This document shows positions 43,315 through 55,053 of a stretch of 64,000 nt of DNA, piece by piece. The stretch is from contig OY821517.1 in assembly GCA_963682025.1 (NCBI GenBank), positions 225,527,507 to 225,591,506 on the forward strand, in the 5' to 3' direction. Each line of letters starts with the position of its first letter. The stretch's first letter is position 1. The DNA is from Cordilura impudica. Taxonomy: Eukaryota > Arthropoda > Insecta > Diptera > Scathophagidae. The position numbers and the translations under genes were made by a program. Below the pieces are notes generated by a model. The model did not search any database. It saw only the letters and a program-made list of their open reading frames with translations, and was not told the DNA's origin.

Positions 43315-43712
43315 TTTATTTAAAATGTTTGGGACATTTGGTTTTTTGCGTTTGGCATCCCTTATTTGCTTATTTATTATTATAAATCTATTCTCTATGT
43401 TTTAAAAAATGGCAATGTTTAAATAAAAAAGTTGAGAGAACTTTTTTTTGGTTATTATTTTGTAAGTCCATCCGACCTATATGGCCGCAATGAAGAAATA
43501 TTTGGCCAGTTAAAAGAAACTATACAGCCATCTCCAATTAGAACGATTTAATGTATATAGCTACCCTACACAACCATTACATTTGCAATGGAGGTTAGGG
43601 CGAGCTATTTAATTAGCAAAAACTAAATTAAACGAGAAGTTATGTCATATAACCGGAAACGCATGCATATAGGTATATAACCTAAATGCATGCCGATCAG
43701 CAACCAAATTCT
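43315..43712 (+). repeat. Continuation of Helentron-like copy 3
   Basis: It matches copy 1 at 25735-26093 plus 36537-36560, including the uninterrupted hAT target GGTATATAACCTAAATGC. The ORFs here are chance. Confidence 0.8.
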
Positions 43713-43745
43713 AAAATGGAAAATGAAAATTGAAAATGGAAAATG

Positions 43746-44534
43746 AACAAGTAAGAAAATTATAGTCGGTCTGGACCGACTATACGATACCCTATACCAT
43801 GCGTTTAGAAACCCTATCTCTTAGGCCCAACTAACTTTACATTGAAAATAAGCAAAAACCAAATATGAGTGGGATTTTTATTAATTTTTTTGGCCGCAGA
43901 TATGAAAAAGTTCATATCGGATGCTATATCTATAAAGTGACTAGGTCGAAAAATGGACCGATCCTGATCATGTTTGGTAAAGTCTTTTGTATTTTGCAAA
44001 AATATGTACAAACAAAATTTGAGAAGAATCAGTGCAATATTTTTGTTTTTTAATAGATTTAAGTGAAGATCGGGAAGCAGCTCTATATGGGGTCAAAGGG
44101 ATCATTTTTGGACTACTCATTAGTGGATGTAATGAACGCATACAAACCAAATTTGAGTAAGATCTATATGACAGTTTGGATCTTATGGCAATTTATGTCG
44201 ATTTCATATGGGTAATTTGTATGGGGGCTAGGTCTGAACATGGACCGATTCTCACCAATTTCAATAGCGTTCATCCCATGGCCGATAAAAGCTTATATAC
44301 CAAATTTCATCAAAATATATTCATATTTGCGACCTGCAGTTTGATTACAAGCTTTACATGGACACACAGACGGACGGACGGACGGACGGACGGACGGACA
44401 TTGTTAAATCAACTCAGAAAGTGATTCTGATTCGATCGGTATAATTAAAGATGGGTCTAGGTCAAATATTTTTGGTTGTTACAAACAGCAGCACAAAGTC
44501 ATTATACCCAAACCACATAGTGGTATAGGGTATA
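43746..44534 (-). mobile_element. R3-family Helentron-like element
   Basis: The left (3') end has CAAGTAAGAAAATTATAG, hairpin AGTCGGTCTGGACCGACT and GATACCCTATACCATG. The right (5') end has TATACCC...CCACATAGTGG and TATAGGGTATA. Subterminal repeats TATACCCTATACCA oppose each other, and the 3' terminus CTTACTTGTT is shared with the copy 1-3 family. A (GGAC)n tetranucleotide lies at 44370-44399. No real ORF. Confidence 0.65.
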
Positions 44535-44654
44535 AAAATGAAAATTGAAAAATGGAAAATGGAAAATGAAAATTGAAAAATGAAAAATGGAAAAGGGAAA
44601 ACGCAAAATGGAAAATGGCAAATGGGAAATGAAAATTGAAAATTGAAAAATTAA

Positions 44655-44685
<31 letters not shown>

Positions 44686-45303
44686 TTGAAAAATGAAAAA
44701 ATAGAAATGGAAAATGGAAAATGAATATTGAAAATGAAAATTGAAAAATGAAAAATGAGAAATGGAAAATAGAAAACGCAAAATGGATAGATGGAAAATG
44801 GAAAATGGGAAATGGAAAATGAAAATTGAAAAATGGAATGGAAAAATTAAAAATGGAAAATTAAAAATGAAAATTGAAAAATGGAAAATGCAAAATGGAA
44901 AATTGAAAATGAAAATTGAAAAAGGGAAATGAAAATTGAAAAATTGAAAATGGAAAATAGAAAATGGAAAATGGAAAATGAAAATTGAAAAATGGAAAAT
45001 GAAATTTGAAAAATGAAAAATGTAAAATGTTAAATGGAATATGAAAATTGAAAAATGGACAATGGAAAATGAAAATTAAAAAATGGCAAATGCAAAATGG
45101 GAAATGGAGAATGAGAATTGAAAAATGGAAAATTGAAAAATGAAGAATGGAAAATGAAAATTGAAAAATTAAAAATGGAAATTGAAAAATGAAAAATGAA
45201 AAATGGAAAATGAAAATTAAAAAATGAAAAATGGAAAATGAAAATTGAAAAATGAGAAATGGAAAATGGAAAATGAAAATTGAAAAATGAAAAATGGAAA
45301 ATG
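44535..45303 (+). repeat. Heptamer array (AAAATGG/AAAATGA/AAATTGA mixture)
   Basis: About 110 units of 7 bp in nearly unbroken register, such as GAAAATT, GAAAAAT, GGAAAAT and GCAAAAT. A short stretch of the same lies left of the R3 element (43713-43745), so R3 inserted into the array. The IFHFSFF-type ORFs on the minus strand come from the repeat. Confidence 0.9.
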
Positions 45304-45502
45304 GATGACCAAAAAGCAAACACCGAAATAATAGAAAAGATGAAAACCAACCCACAGAATTTTCTGAAATAATTTTTTTGGTATTAAATTTAACAAATTG
45401 TTTACTTTTTCCAATATTTTGTTTACATTTATTATCAATACTCAAACCGATGTGGAGGGTATCAAAGAATCGGCACAGCCGAATTTAACACTCTTACTTG
45501 TT

Positions 45503-45888
45503 TTTACTAATATTTCTGTTTATTTATTTGAAAATGAAATAATGAATTGAATATGCTATTTAATTTTTTTATTTATTTAAAAAAGCTTTTTAACAAAAGC
45601 AAAATATTTTCACGATTTTATGATTTTTATTTATGTATGACGACATTTCAACCTAAAAATTTAATTTTTGAATAAACAACACAAAAATGGTTGTCGTTTA
45701 GATAACAACAACAGCTGACATTAACAATAGCGAATATCGTTTAAAATTTTACTGATAATTTTCCTTTTCTTTTTTTAACGATTCGACTATCGTTAAAAGA
45801 AGTTACTGAAAAGCTATTAATTTCTCCTGTATGCCATTTTTTCTTTTTAATGTAAACATTTTTTAAATGTATACATATTTGGTGTTTT
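45503..45888 (-). repeat. Helentron-like copy 4, first part
   Basis: Minus-oriented body sequence matching copy 2 at ~30640-31045 (ACTAATATTT...GAATTGAATATGCTATTTAA). Copy 3 sits in its T tract at the left and another element at the right. Confidence 0.65.
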
Positions 45889-46643
45889 TATACCCTCCAC
45901 ACGTCAGTGGCAGAGGGTATATATAGGTTTGTCATTCCGTTTGTAACGCATCGAAAAACTAATTTCCGACCCTATAAAGTATATATATTCTTGATCCTTA
46001 TCACAGCTCGAGTCGAATGAAAATGAAAATTGAAAAATTAAATTTGAAAAATGGAAAATGGAAAATTGAAAAATGGAAAATGGAAAATGAAAAATGAAAA
46101 TTGAAAAATTAAAAATGGAAAATGAAAAATGGAAAATGAAAAATGGAAAATGCAAAATGGAAAATCGAAAATGAAAATCGAAAAATGGAAAATGAAAATT
46201 GAAAAATTGAAAAATGAAAAATGGAAAATGAAATATGAAAAATGTAAAATGAAAATTGAAAAATGGAAAATGAAAATTGAAAAACGAAAAACGGAAAATG
46301 GAAAATGAAAAATGGAAAATGAAATAAATAGATATGATAAGTTTAAATTTCTATATTGAGTTTCTTACCTGTTATTATTATGTATTTTTTTTTTTGTATT
46401 GAATGTAATGCAGATAAAAATAAAAAATAATTCAGATAAAAATATTTTAAAATTTGCTTACTTTTAATAATAATAATTTTTAGCCAAGAATCATTTGAAT
46501 TTTGTTATTCGGAATTAATGTTTCAGTATCGGCAAAAGTTTTAAAGTGTAGTCGTACTCAACATTGGGTGTAACATAGAGTTAAAGACAAAGGTGGAGGG
46601 TATCAAAAAATTCGGCACAGCCGAATTTAAAACTCTTACTTGT
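45889..46643 (+). mobile_element. Short Helentron-like element (755 bp) with heptamer core
   Basis: Complete: TATACCCTCCACACGTCAGT start; 3' end GTGGAGGGTATC, hairpin TTCGGCACAGCCGAA, CTTACTTGTT. The middle (46017-46323) is a heptamer array of ~43 units. It lies in the poly-T of copy 4. It is the smallest full copy and shows the family plan clearly: 5' block, array, 3' block. Confidence 0.75.
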
Positions 46644-46953
46644 TTTTTTTGGAATTTGATGAAATTGATGTCTTCTAAATTTAAAATTATTATTTCCGAC
46701 GTTTTGATATGATTTCTGAAATTCAATTAATATTTTATAATTTATAATTGGAAATTTTAATTCCAGTTTTTAGAATTGATATTTTCTAAAATTTGAATGG
46801 AAAATTTAAAAAGTGCAATTTTGTATTTATGTGACTAATAATGCTTTAGTAATTATAAACAATTTTTAAAAATTACATGTAATCGCAATCAGATATTTTG
46901 TAGGTAAAGCAGAATAAGAATTCTATATAACTATGTAGAACTGTTTTAAAAGC
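46644..46953 (-). repeat. Helentron-like copy 4, second part
   Basis: It continues copy 4 and matches copy 2 at ~31060-31400 (ATGTCTTCTAAATTTAAAAT, CCGACGTTTTGATAT). It breaks after AAAAGC where the next element starts. Confidence 0.65.
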
Positions 46954-47017
46954 AACAAGTAAGAGTGTTAAATTCGGCTGTGCCGAATTTTTTGATACCC
47001 TCCACCTGAGTCTTTAA

Positions 47018-48028
47018 TTTTTAATTTTTGATTTCTAATTTTTAATTTTTAATTTTTAATTTTTAATTTTTAATTTTTAATTTTTAATTTCTAATTTTTA
47101 ATTTTTAATTTTTAATTTTTAATTTTTAATTTTTAATTTTTAATTTTTAATTTTTAATTTTTAATTTTTAATTTCTAATTTTTAATTTTTAATTTTTAAT
47201 TTTTAATTTTTAATTTTTAATTTTTAATTTTTAATTTTTAATTTTTAATTTTTAATTTTTAATTTTTAATTTTTAATTTTTAATTTTTAATTTTTAATTT
47301 TTAATTTTTAATTTTTAATTTTTAATTTTTAATTTTTAATTTTTAATTTTTAATTTTTAATTTTTAATTTTTAATTTTTAATTTTTAATTTTTAATTTTT
47401 AATTTTTAATTTTTAATTTTTAATTTTTAATTTTTAATTTTTAATTTTTAATTTTTAATTTTTAATTTTTAATTTTTAATTTTTAATTTTTAATTTTTAA
47501 TTTTTAATTTTTAATTTTTAATTTTTAATTTTTAATTTTTAATTTTTAATTTTTAATTTTTAATTTTTAATTTTTAATTTTTAATTTTTAATTTTTAATT
47601 TTTAATTTTTAATTTTTAATTTTTAATTTTTAATTTTTAATTTTTAATTTTTAATTTTTAATTTTTAATTTTTAATTTTTAATTTTTAATTTTTAATTTT
47701 TAATTTTTAATTTTTAATTTTTAATTTTTAATTTTTAATTTTTAATTTTTAATTTTTAATTTTTAATTTTTAATTTTTAATTTTTAATTTTTAATTTTTA
47801 ATTTTTAATTTTTAATTTTTAATTTTTAATTTCTAATTTTTAATTTTTAATTTTTAATTTTTAATTTTTAATTTTTAATTTTTAATTTTTAATTTATAAT
47901 TTTTAATTTTAAATTTTTAATTTTTAATTTCTAATTTTTAATTTTCAATTTTTAATTTTTAATTTTTAATTTTTAATTTTTAATTTTTAATTTTTAATTA
48001 TTAATTTTTAATATTTAATTTTTAATTT
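47018..48028 (+). repeat. (AATTTTT)n heptamer array
   Basis: About 144 units of AATTTTT with rare variants (TTTCTAA, TTTATAA). Inverted counterpart at 51776-52140. Confidence 0.95.
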
Positions 48029-48380
48029 TTGTGTTTTCCATTTTCCATTTTTCATTATTCATTTTTCAATTTTCATTTTCCAATTTCCATTTTTAATTTT
48101 TCATATTCCCTTTTCAATTTTTCAATTTTCAATATTCAATTTTCATTTTCCATTTTCCATTTTTCAATTTTCATTTTCAATTTTCCATTTTGCATTTTCC
48201 ATTCTTCAATTTTCATTTTCCATTTTTTATTTTCAATTTTTAATTTTTCAACTTTCATATTCCATTTTTCAATTTTCATTTTCCATTTTCCATTTTGCGT
48301 TTTCCATTTTCCATTTTTAATTTTTCATTTTTCAATTTTCATGTTCCCTTTTCCATTTTTCATTTTCCAATTTCCATTTT
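48029..48380 (+). repeat. CATTTTC-type heptamer array
   Basis: About 50 units such as CATTTTC, CATTTTT and CAATTTT in 7-bp register. An inverted counterpart of the first ~330 bp lies at 51440-51775. The 129-codon ORF over it is repeat-derived. Confidence 0.9.
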
Positions 48381-48895
48381 TATACCCTCCACACGTCAGT
48401 GGCAGAGGGTGTACATAGGTTTGTCATTCCGTTGTAACGCATCGAAAAACTAATTTCCGACCCCATAAAGTATATATATTCTTGATCCTTATCACAGCTC
48501 GAGTCGATATAGCGATGTCCGTCTGTCCGTCTGTCTGTTGAAATCACGCTCATTCACAAAAAAGCCATCTAACTGGATAAGGCTACAATAATATCATTTG
48601 CCGTAATTCCCAGCAGGTTGGTATTGAAAATTGGCTAAATCGGGCATCATCGTGATTAGATACGAGCAAAAATATGTAGATACCTCTAAAAAAAACATAA
48701 AACCCAGTGTGTTTGTTGTAACAGTTTAGTGGTTGAACATTATAATTGTACAACAACACAAAAAATGCCACAAAAAAATTATGCATACACATATATTAAC
48801 AATACCAAGAACACAATAACATAGCTCATGTTAGTAGTATTACCACATATTTTTTATCATTATCACGTTATAATAAAAAAATCGCCAATATGAAA
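48381..48895 (+). repeat. Helentron-like 5' block (ACGTCAG subfamily)
   Basis: TATACCCTCCACACGTCAGT, GGCAGAGGGTGTACATAGG, TTTGTCATTCCG and GATATAGCGATGTCCGTC. The same block lies inverted at 57676-58157. Its partner 3' end is at 52202. Confidence 0.75.
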
Positions 48896-48932
48896 GAAAA
48901 AATGAAACGAAAAATGAAAAGTGGAAAATGAA

Positions 48933-48965
<33 letters not shown>

Positions 48966-51105
48966 AGAAACAGAAAATGGAAAATGGAAAATGTAAAATG
49001 TAAAATGTAAAATGTAAAATAAAATGTAAAATGTAAAATGTAAAATGTAAAATGTAAAATGTAAAATGTAAAATGTAAAATGTAAAATGTAAAATGTAAA
49101 ATGTAAAATGTAAAATGTAAAATGTAAAATGTAAAATGTAAAATGTAAAATGTAAAATGTAAAATGTAAAATGTAAAATGTAAAATGTAAAATGTAAAAT
49201 GTAAAATGTAAAATGTAAAATGTAAAATGTAAAATGTAAAATGTAAAATGTAAAATGTAAAATGTAAAATGTAAAATGTAAAATGTAAAATGTAAAATGT
49301 AAAATGTAAAATGTAAAATGTAAAATGTAAAATGTAAAATGTAAAATGTAAAATGTAAAATGTAAAATGTAAAATGTAAAATGTAAAATGTAAAATGTAA
49401 AATGTAAAATGTAAAATGTAAAATGTAAAATGTAAAATGTAAAATGTAAAATGTAAAATGTAAAATGTAAAATGTAAAATGTAAAATGTAAAATGTAAAA
49501 TGTAAAATGTAAAATGTAAAATGTAAAATGTAAAATGTAAAATGTAAAATGTAAAATGTAAAATGTAAAATGTAAAATGTAAAATGTAAAATGTAAAATG
49601 TAAAATGTAAAATGTAAAATGTAAAATGTAAAATGTAAAATGTAAAATGTAAAATGTAAAATGTAAAATGTAAAATGTAAAATGTAAAATGTAAAATGTA
49701 AAATGTAAAATGTAAAATGTAAAATGTAAAATGTAAAATGTAAAATGTAAAATGTAAAATGTAAAATGTAAAATGTAAAATGTAAAATGTAAAATGTAAA
49801 ATGTAAAATGTAAAATGTAAAATGTAAAATGTAAAATGTAAAATGTAAAATGTAAAATGTAAAATGTAAAATGTAAAATGTAAAATGTAAAATGTAAAAT
49901 GTAAAATGTAAAATGTAAAATGTAAAATGTAAAATGTAAAATGTAAAATGTAAAATGTAAAATGTAAAATGTAAAATGTAAAATGTAAAATGTAAAATGT
50001 AAAATGTAAAATGTAAAATGTAAAATGTAAAATGTAAAATGTAAAATGTAAAATGTAAAATGTAAAATGTAAAATGTAAAATGTAAAATGTAAAATGTAA
50101 AATGTAAAATGTAAAATGTAAAATGTAAAATGTAAAATGTAAAATGTAAAATGTAAAATGTAAAATGTAAAATGTAAAATGTAAAATGTAAAATGTAAAA
50201 TGTAAAATGTAAAATGTAAAATGTAAAATGTAAAATGTAAAATGTAAAATGTAAAATGTAAAATGTAAAATGTAAAATGTAAAATGTAAAATGTAAAATG
50301 TAAAATGTAAAATGTAAAATGTAAAATGTAAAATGTAAAATGTAAAATGTAAAATGTAAAATGTAAAATGTAAAATGTAAAATGTAAAATGTAAAATGTA
50401 AAATGTAAAATGTAAAATGTAAAATGTAAAATGTAAAATGTAAAATGTAAAATGTAAAATGTAAAATGTAAAATGTAAAATGTAAAATGTAAAATGTAAA
50501 ATGTAAAATGTAAAATGTAAAATGTAAAATGTAAAATGTAAAATGTAAAATGAAAATGTAAAATGTAAAATGTAAAATGTAAAATGTAAAATGTAAAATG
50601 AAAAATGTAAAATGTAAAATGTAAAATGTAAAATGTAAAATGTAAAATGTTAAATGTAAAATGTAAAATATAAAATGTAAAATGTAAAATGTAAAATGTA
50701 AAATGTAAAATGTAAAATGTAAAATGTAAAATGTAAAATGTAAAATGTAAAATGTAAAATGTAAAATGTAAAATGTAAAATGTAAAAGGTAAAATGTAAA
50801 ATGTACAATGTAAAATGCAAAATGTAAAATGTAAAATGTAAAATGTAAAATGTAAAATGTAAAATGTAAAATGTAAAATGTAAAATGTAAAATGTAAAAT
50901 ATAAAATGTAAAATGTAAAATGTTAAATGTAAAATGTAAAATGTAAAATGTAAAATGAAAATGTAAAATGTAAAATGTAAAATGTAATATGTAAAATGTA
51001 AAATATAAAATCTAAAATGTAAAATGTAAAATGTAAAATGTATAATGTATAATGTTAAATGTAAAATGTAAAATGAATATGTCAAATGTAAAATGGAAAA
51101 TGTAA
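48896..51105 (+). repeat. (TAAAATG)n heptamer array, ~2.1 kb
   Basis: After ~90 bp of GGAAAAT units, TAAAATG repeats ~300 times, almost pure from 49020 to 50550. Variants (single-base changes, a few 1-bp deletions such as at ~50550) gather towards the right end. Because 7 bp read three times gives 21 bases, the minus strand has an ORF of (ILHFTFY)n for 740 codons; it is not a gene. Confidence 0.97.
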
Positions 51106-51237
51106 AATGAAAAATGGAAAATGAAAAAAGAAAATTGAAAAATTAAAAATGGAAAATGAAAAATGGAAAATAGAAAATGACAAATGGAGAATGGAAAATG
51201 AAAAATGGAAAATGAAAAACGGAAAACGGCAAATGGA

Positions 51238-51269
<32 letters not shown>

Positions 51270-51775
51270 AGAAAATGAAAAATGGAGAATGGAAAATGGA
51301 AAATGAAAAATGGAAAATGGAAAATGGAAAATGAAAATTGAAAATTGAAAAATTAAAAATGGAAAATGAAAAATGGAAAATGGAAAATGAAATATGAAAA
51401 ATGGAAAATGAAAATTGAAAAATGGAAAATGGAAAATGAAAATTAAAACATGGAAAATGGAATATGAGAATTTAAAAATGGAAAATGGAAAATGAAAAAT
51501 GAAGAATGGAAAATGGAAAATGAAAATTGAAAAATGAAAAATGTAAAATGAAAAATGAAAAACAAAAAACGAAAAATGGAAAATGGAAAATGAAAATTAA
51601 AACATGGAAAATGGAAAATGAAAATTGAAAAATGCAAAATGGAAAATTGAAAATGAAAATTGAAAAATGGAAAATGGAAATTGAAAAATTGAAAATGGAA
51701 AATGAAAAATTAAAAATGGAAATTGGAAAATGAAAATTGAAAATTGAATAATGAAAAATGGAAAATGGAAAACAC
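51106..51775 (+). repeat. AAAATGG/AAAATGA heptamer array
   Basis: About 95 mixed units. The right half is the inverted partner of 48029-48380. Confidence 0.9.
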
Positions 51776-52140
51776 AAAAATTAAATATTAAAAATTAAAA
51801 ATTAAAAATTAAAAATTAAAAATTAAAAATTAAAAATTAAAAATTAAAAATTAAAAATTAAAAATTAAAAATTAAAAATTAAAAATTAAAAATTAAAAAT
51901 TAAAAATTAAAAATTAAAAATTAAAAATTAAAAATTAAAAATTAAAAATTAAAAATTAAAAATTAAAAATTAAAAATTAAAAATTAAAAGTTAAAAATTA
52001 AAAATTAAAAATTAAAAATTAAAAATTAAAAATTAAAAATTAAAAATTAAAAATTAAAAATTAAGAATTAAGAATTAAAAATTAAAAATTAAAAATTAGA
52101 AATTAAAAATTAAAAATTAAAAATTAAAAATTAATAATTA
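51776..52140 (+). repeat. (AAAAATT)n heptamer array
   Basis: About 52 units, the inverse of the 47018-48028 array. Confidence 0.95.
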
Positions 52141-52220
52141 AAGACTCAGGTGGAGGGTATCAAGAAATTCGGCACAGCCGAATTTAACACTCTTACTTGT
52201 TTATATGTAGGAAGGTTTAA

Positions 52221-52420
52221 NNNNNNNNNNNNNNNNNNNNNNNNNNNNNNNNNNNNNNNNNNNNNNNNNNNNNNNNNNNNNNNNNNNNNNNNNNNNNNNN
52301 NNNNNNNNNNNNNNNNNNNNNNNNNNNNNNNNNNNNNNNNNNNNNNNNNNNNNNNNNNNNNNNNNNNNNNNNNNNNNNNNNNNNNNNNNNNNNNNNNNNN
52401 NNNNNNNNNNNNNNNNNNNN
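52221..52420. other. Assembly gap (200 N)
   Basis: Exactly 200 N, probably a placeholder of fixed size. Sequence on both sides is repeat, so the true length is unknown. Confidence 1.
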
Positions 52421-52568
52421 TTCAGTTTAATATTTCATTTTTCAATCTTCATATTCCATTTTTCAATTTTCATTTTTCATTTTTCATATTTCATTTTCCA
52501 TTTTTAATTTATAATTTTAAACTTTCATTATTCATTTTCCACTTTCCATTTTTAATTTTTCAATTTTC

Positions 52569-52600
<32 letters not shown>

Positions 52601-53038
52601 ATAATTTTTCAATTTTCATTTTCCATTTTTAATTTTTCAATTTTCATTTTCCACTTTCCATTTATCATTTTCCATTTTTAATTTTTCATTTTTAATTTTT
52701 AATTTTCATTTTCCATTTTTCATTTCTCAATTTTCATTTTCCATTTTTGATTTTTCAATTTTCATTTTCCATTTCTCATTTTCCGTTTCCCATTTTTAAT
52801 TTTTCAATTTTGGTTTTCCATTTTTCAATTTTCATTTTCCATTTTCCATTTTTCATTTTCCATTTTGCAATTTTCGTTTTCCATTTTCCATTATTCATTT
52901 TCCATTTTCCATTTTTAATTTTTCAATTTTCATTTTCCTTTTTTCAATTTTCAATTTTCATTTTCCATTTTGCATTTTCCATTTTTCAATTTTCATTTTT
53001 TATTTTCAATTTTTCATTTTCCACTTTCCATTTTTCAA

Positions 53039-53070
<32 letters not shown>

Positions 53071-53140
53071 AATTTTTCAATTTCAATTTTCATTTTTCAG
53101 TTTTCAATTTAAATTTTCCATTTTTCAATTTCATTTATTA
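52421..53140 (+). repeat. CATTTTC/CAATTTT heptamer array
   Basis: About 100 heptamers, inverse in sense to those at 44535-45303. It begins at the gap. The Phe-rich ORFs over it (52747-53203) are repeat-derived. Confidence 0.9.
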
Positions 53141-53263
53141 ACATCCCAAAGGAGTTGCTATTTTAAAATCGTCAAAATCGGTCAAAGGGTTCACGAGCTA
53201 TGAATGAAATTTTGAAAAAACTCTTGAAAAAATAAAATTTTTCAGTGTGTTTTTTGTTTTTCT
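53141..53263 (+). repeat. Helentron-like body left of PIF/Harbinger
   Basis: It holds ATTTTAAAATCGTCAAAATC and CTTGAAAAAAT motifs, also seen in copies 1-3. Matching sequence resumes at 56213 after the transposon. Confidence 0.5.
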
Positions 53264-53460
53264 TAATACTACGTTCTCACTGCAGCTAAATCCGCATTAG
53301 CTTTATTTTTTAATCTCCACCGTTCTCACTACAATTTGTAGCTTTAGTTTGACAGTTGCTGCACAGCTGTTCGAACGAATTGTTTATTTACATTTTAATA
53401 GTTTTTTTTTGTTTTGGAGAAAACAAATTTTGCGAAAAAAAAAGTTAAAAGTGAAATGAA

Positions 53461-55053
53461 ATGCAAAATTTAAATTATATTATGAAAATCATTTCCATAA
53501 TGGACATCACGAAGAAAATGCAACATAATACAGACAAATTTATTTGTGATACATTGCAAAAGACGCGAGTTAATCGGCGTAAAGCCGATGCACAAATTCT
53601 TATTATGATGTGGGAAACTATTCAACTTTTGTACAAGGTTTATTATAACAATTTAAATAAAGAAAAATTGTGTTGGGTGAAGGTGAGTCAAATTACGATT
53701 TTAAAAAATCAATTATTTAAGTAAAACATGTTTGTAGGAACGTACTGCATCGTTTTGGGAAATCGACTGCCAACTGCAAGACGACGCGATATTTACAAAT
53801 AATTTTCGTTTATCCCGCAAAAGCTTTGGAAAATTAGTTGCGCTCATGAAAAATTTGGAAAAGAAAAATACCCAGTTTCGTCAAGCGATTCCTGTTGAGA
53901 AGCGTGTTGCCATTGCGTTGTATGCATTGGGGTCATCTGCCGAGTACAGAAGCATAGCCAATTTATTTGGGGTTGGAAAGACTACCGTATGTAATGTTTT
54001 GTTGGAATTCTGCCAAGAAGCCTGGCACGTTATGCAGCCGCTGTACTTAAATCACTTCCCTCTTACCAGATCAAAAATCGAGGAGTGCAGAAATGGGTTT
54101 GAGGCATTGGGATTTCCTCAATGTTTGGGTGCGCTTGGTAAGTGTATATCCATAAGTATGACAAAAATACAACGATTGTCAAAATACTTATAGATGGATG
54201 TCATATTGAAATACATCCCGATAAGGAGGATGCTTCGGACTACTACAACTATAAAGGGTGGTACTCGACTGTTTTGTTGGCATTGGTTGATTACAGGTAT
54301 GTTAAAGTGTACACATTTTATAATGTATTTTTATTTAATGAAATTATTATTTCAGATATCGCTTCCTTTATATTAATGTTGGCGCAATGGGCAAATGTAA
54401 CGACTCCCAATTGTTCGAACAATCATCATTGAAACGTAACCTTGCTAATTCCGAGTTAATGCAAGACATGAGTACGAGCATTATGAATGTCAAAATACCT
54501 ATTTTAATCCTTGGGGATTCTGCGTTTCGATTAATGCCAAATCTTATGAAACCTTACCCTTTTTATGTTAATCAAAGCGAAAACGAAAGGAATTTTAATT
54601 ATACTCTGTCAAAATGCAGAAGAGTTGTTGAAAATGTATTTGGACATTTAAAAGCTCGTTTTCGACGCATTGGGAAAGGCATCGATAACCATATAAAAAA
54701 TGCCAACATCGTTATTAAAACTTGCTGTGCGTTGCATAATTTTTTTAATGAGGAAAACGACCATATTAATCGAAAGTGGTTAGAAGTACAAAGAAATGTC
54801 GATAACGTGCGGCCTCAACCAGAAACCTCATATCCCATCTATTTCAACGAACCTAAAGCAGCAGAAATAAGGAACGCATTGGCAACATATGTAAGTAATT
54901 TATTTTTGATGATTGTTTATAATCCCCTTCACCACCGGTATATTAAATACAAAGCCAAATACAATTTTATTTTTTAATATAATATAATTTTATTTTTTTT
55001 CAATGTAGTTCAACACTTTTGACATAAACTCTTCATTTTGTTTAAAATATTGA
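53461..55053 (+). CDS. PIF/Harbinger DDE transposase (spliced)
   Basis: Proposed exons, all with GT-AG introns: 53461-53682, 53738-54137, 54194-54296, 54356-54890 and 55009-55053, giving 434 residues in frame. If the last intron is not used, the frame reads through to a stop at 54977 (448 residues); the splice is preferred because the read-through tail looks unconserved. Residues ~130-170 carry a helix-turn-helix (YRSIANLFGVGKTTVCNVL). The catalytic triad is D208 (GALDGCHIEIHP), D296 (LILGDSAFRLMP) and E334 (RRVVENVFGHLKARFR). The enzyme cuts and joins the element ends in the nucleus together with the Myb-like partner. No stop or missing residue was found. Confidence 0.85.

Larger units (their letters stand above)
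36994..45502 (+). mobile_element. DINE-1/Helentron-like element, copy 3 (holds LINE and R3)
   Basis: It starts TATACCCTCCACTCCAGTGT and ends with GTGGAGGGTATC, hairpin TTCGGCACAGCCGAA and CTTACTTGTT at 45502. It is collinear with copy 1 in 22953-26093 and 36537-36770. The LINE splits it at 38996. From ~43712 to 45303 it has gained a heptamer array with an R3 element inside. Its 3' end lies in a T tract of another copy. Confidence 0.65.
46954..52202. repeat. Giant inverted structure with two opposed Helentron-like 3' ends
   Basis: The left end reads AACAAGTAAGAGTGTTAAAT...TTCGGCTGTGCCGAA...CCTCCACCTGAGTCTTTAAT; the right end is its inverse, ATTAAAGACTCAGGTGGAGG...CTTACTTGTT. Inwards both arms pass through an (AATTTTT)n block and then the same junction, ATATTTAATTTTTAATTTTT then GTGTTTTCCATTTTCCATT. 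Arm lengths differ because the arrays differ. A single 5' block (48381-48900) and the (TAAAATG)n array fill the middle. Confidence 0.8.

Noticed and set aside
44370..44399. (GGAC)n run as a separate satellite
   Set aside because: It is part of the R3 element (the inverse GTCC repeats occur in the copy at 63723) and is short.
44479..45445. Phe/His-rich ORFs over heptamer arrays (also 48029-48418, 51443-51777, 52747-53203 and 57321-57813)
   Set aside because: All follow the 7-bp repeat register and overlap in several frames; they are repeat artefacts, not membrane proteins.
46954..48028. Telomere-like repeats
   Set aside because: Heptamers lie between Helentron-like ends and vary in unit. Diptera do not use short telomerase repeats, and there is no chromosome-end context.
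48863..51085. 740-codon minus-strand ORF of (ILHFTFY)n
   Set aside because: It arises from the (TAAAATG)n array: three 7-bp units give seven codons without a stop. There is no independent sign of coding.
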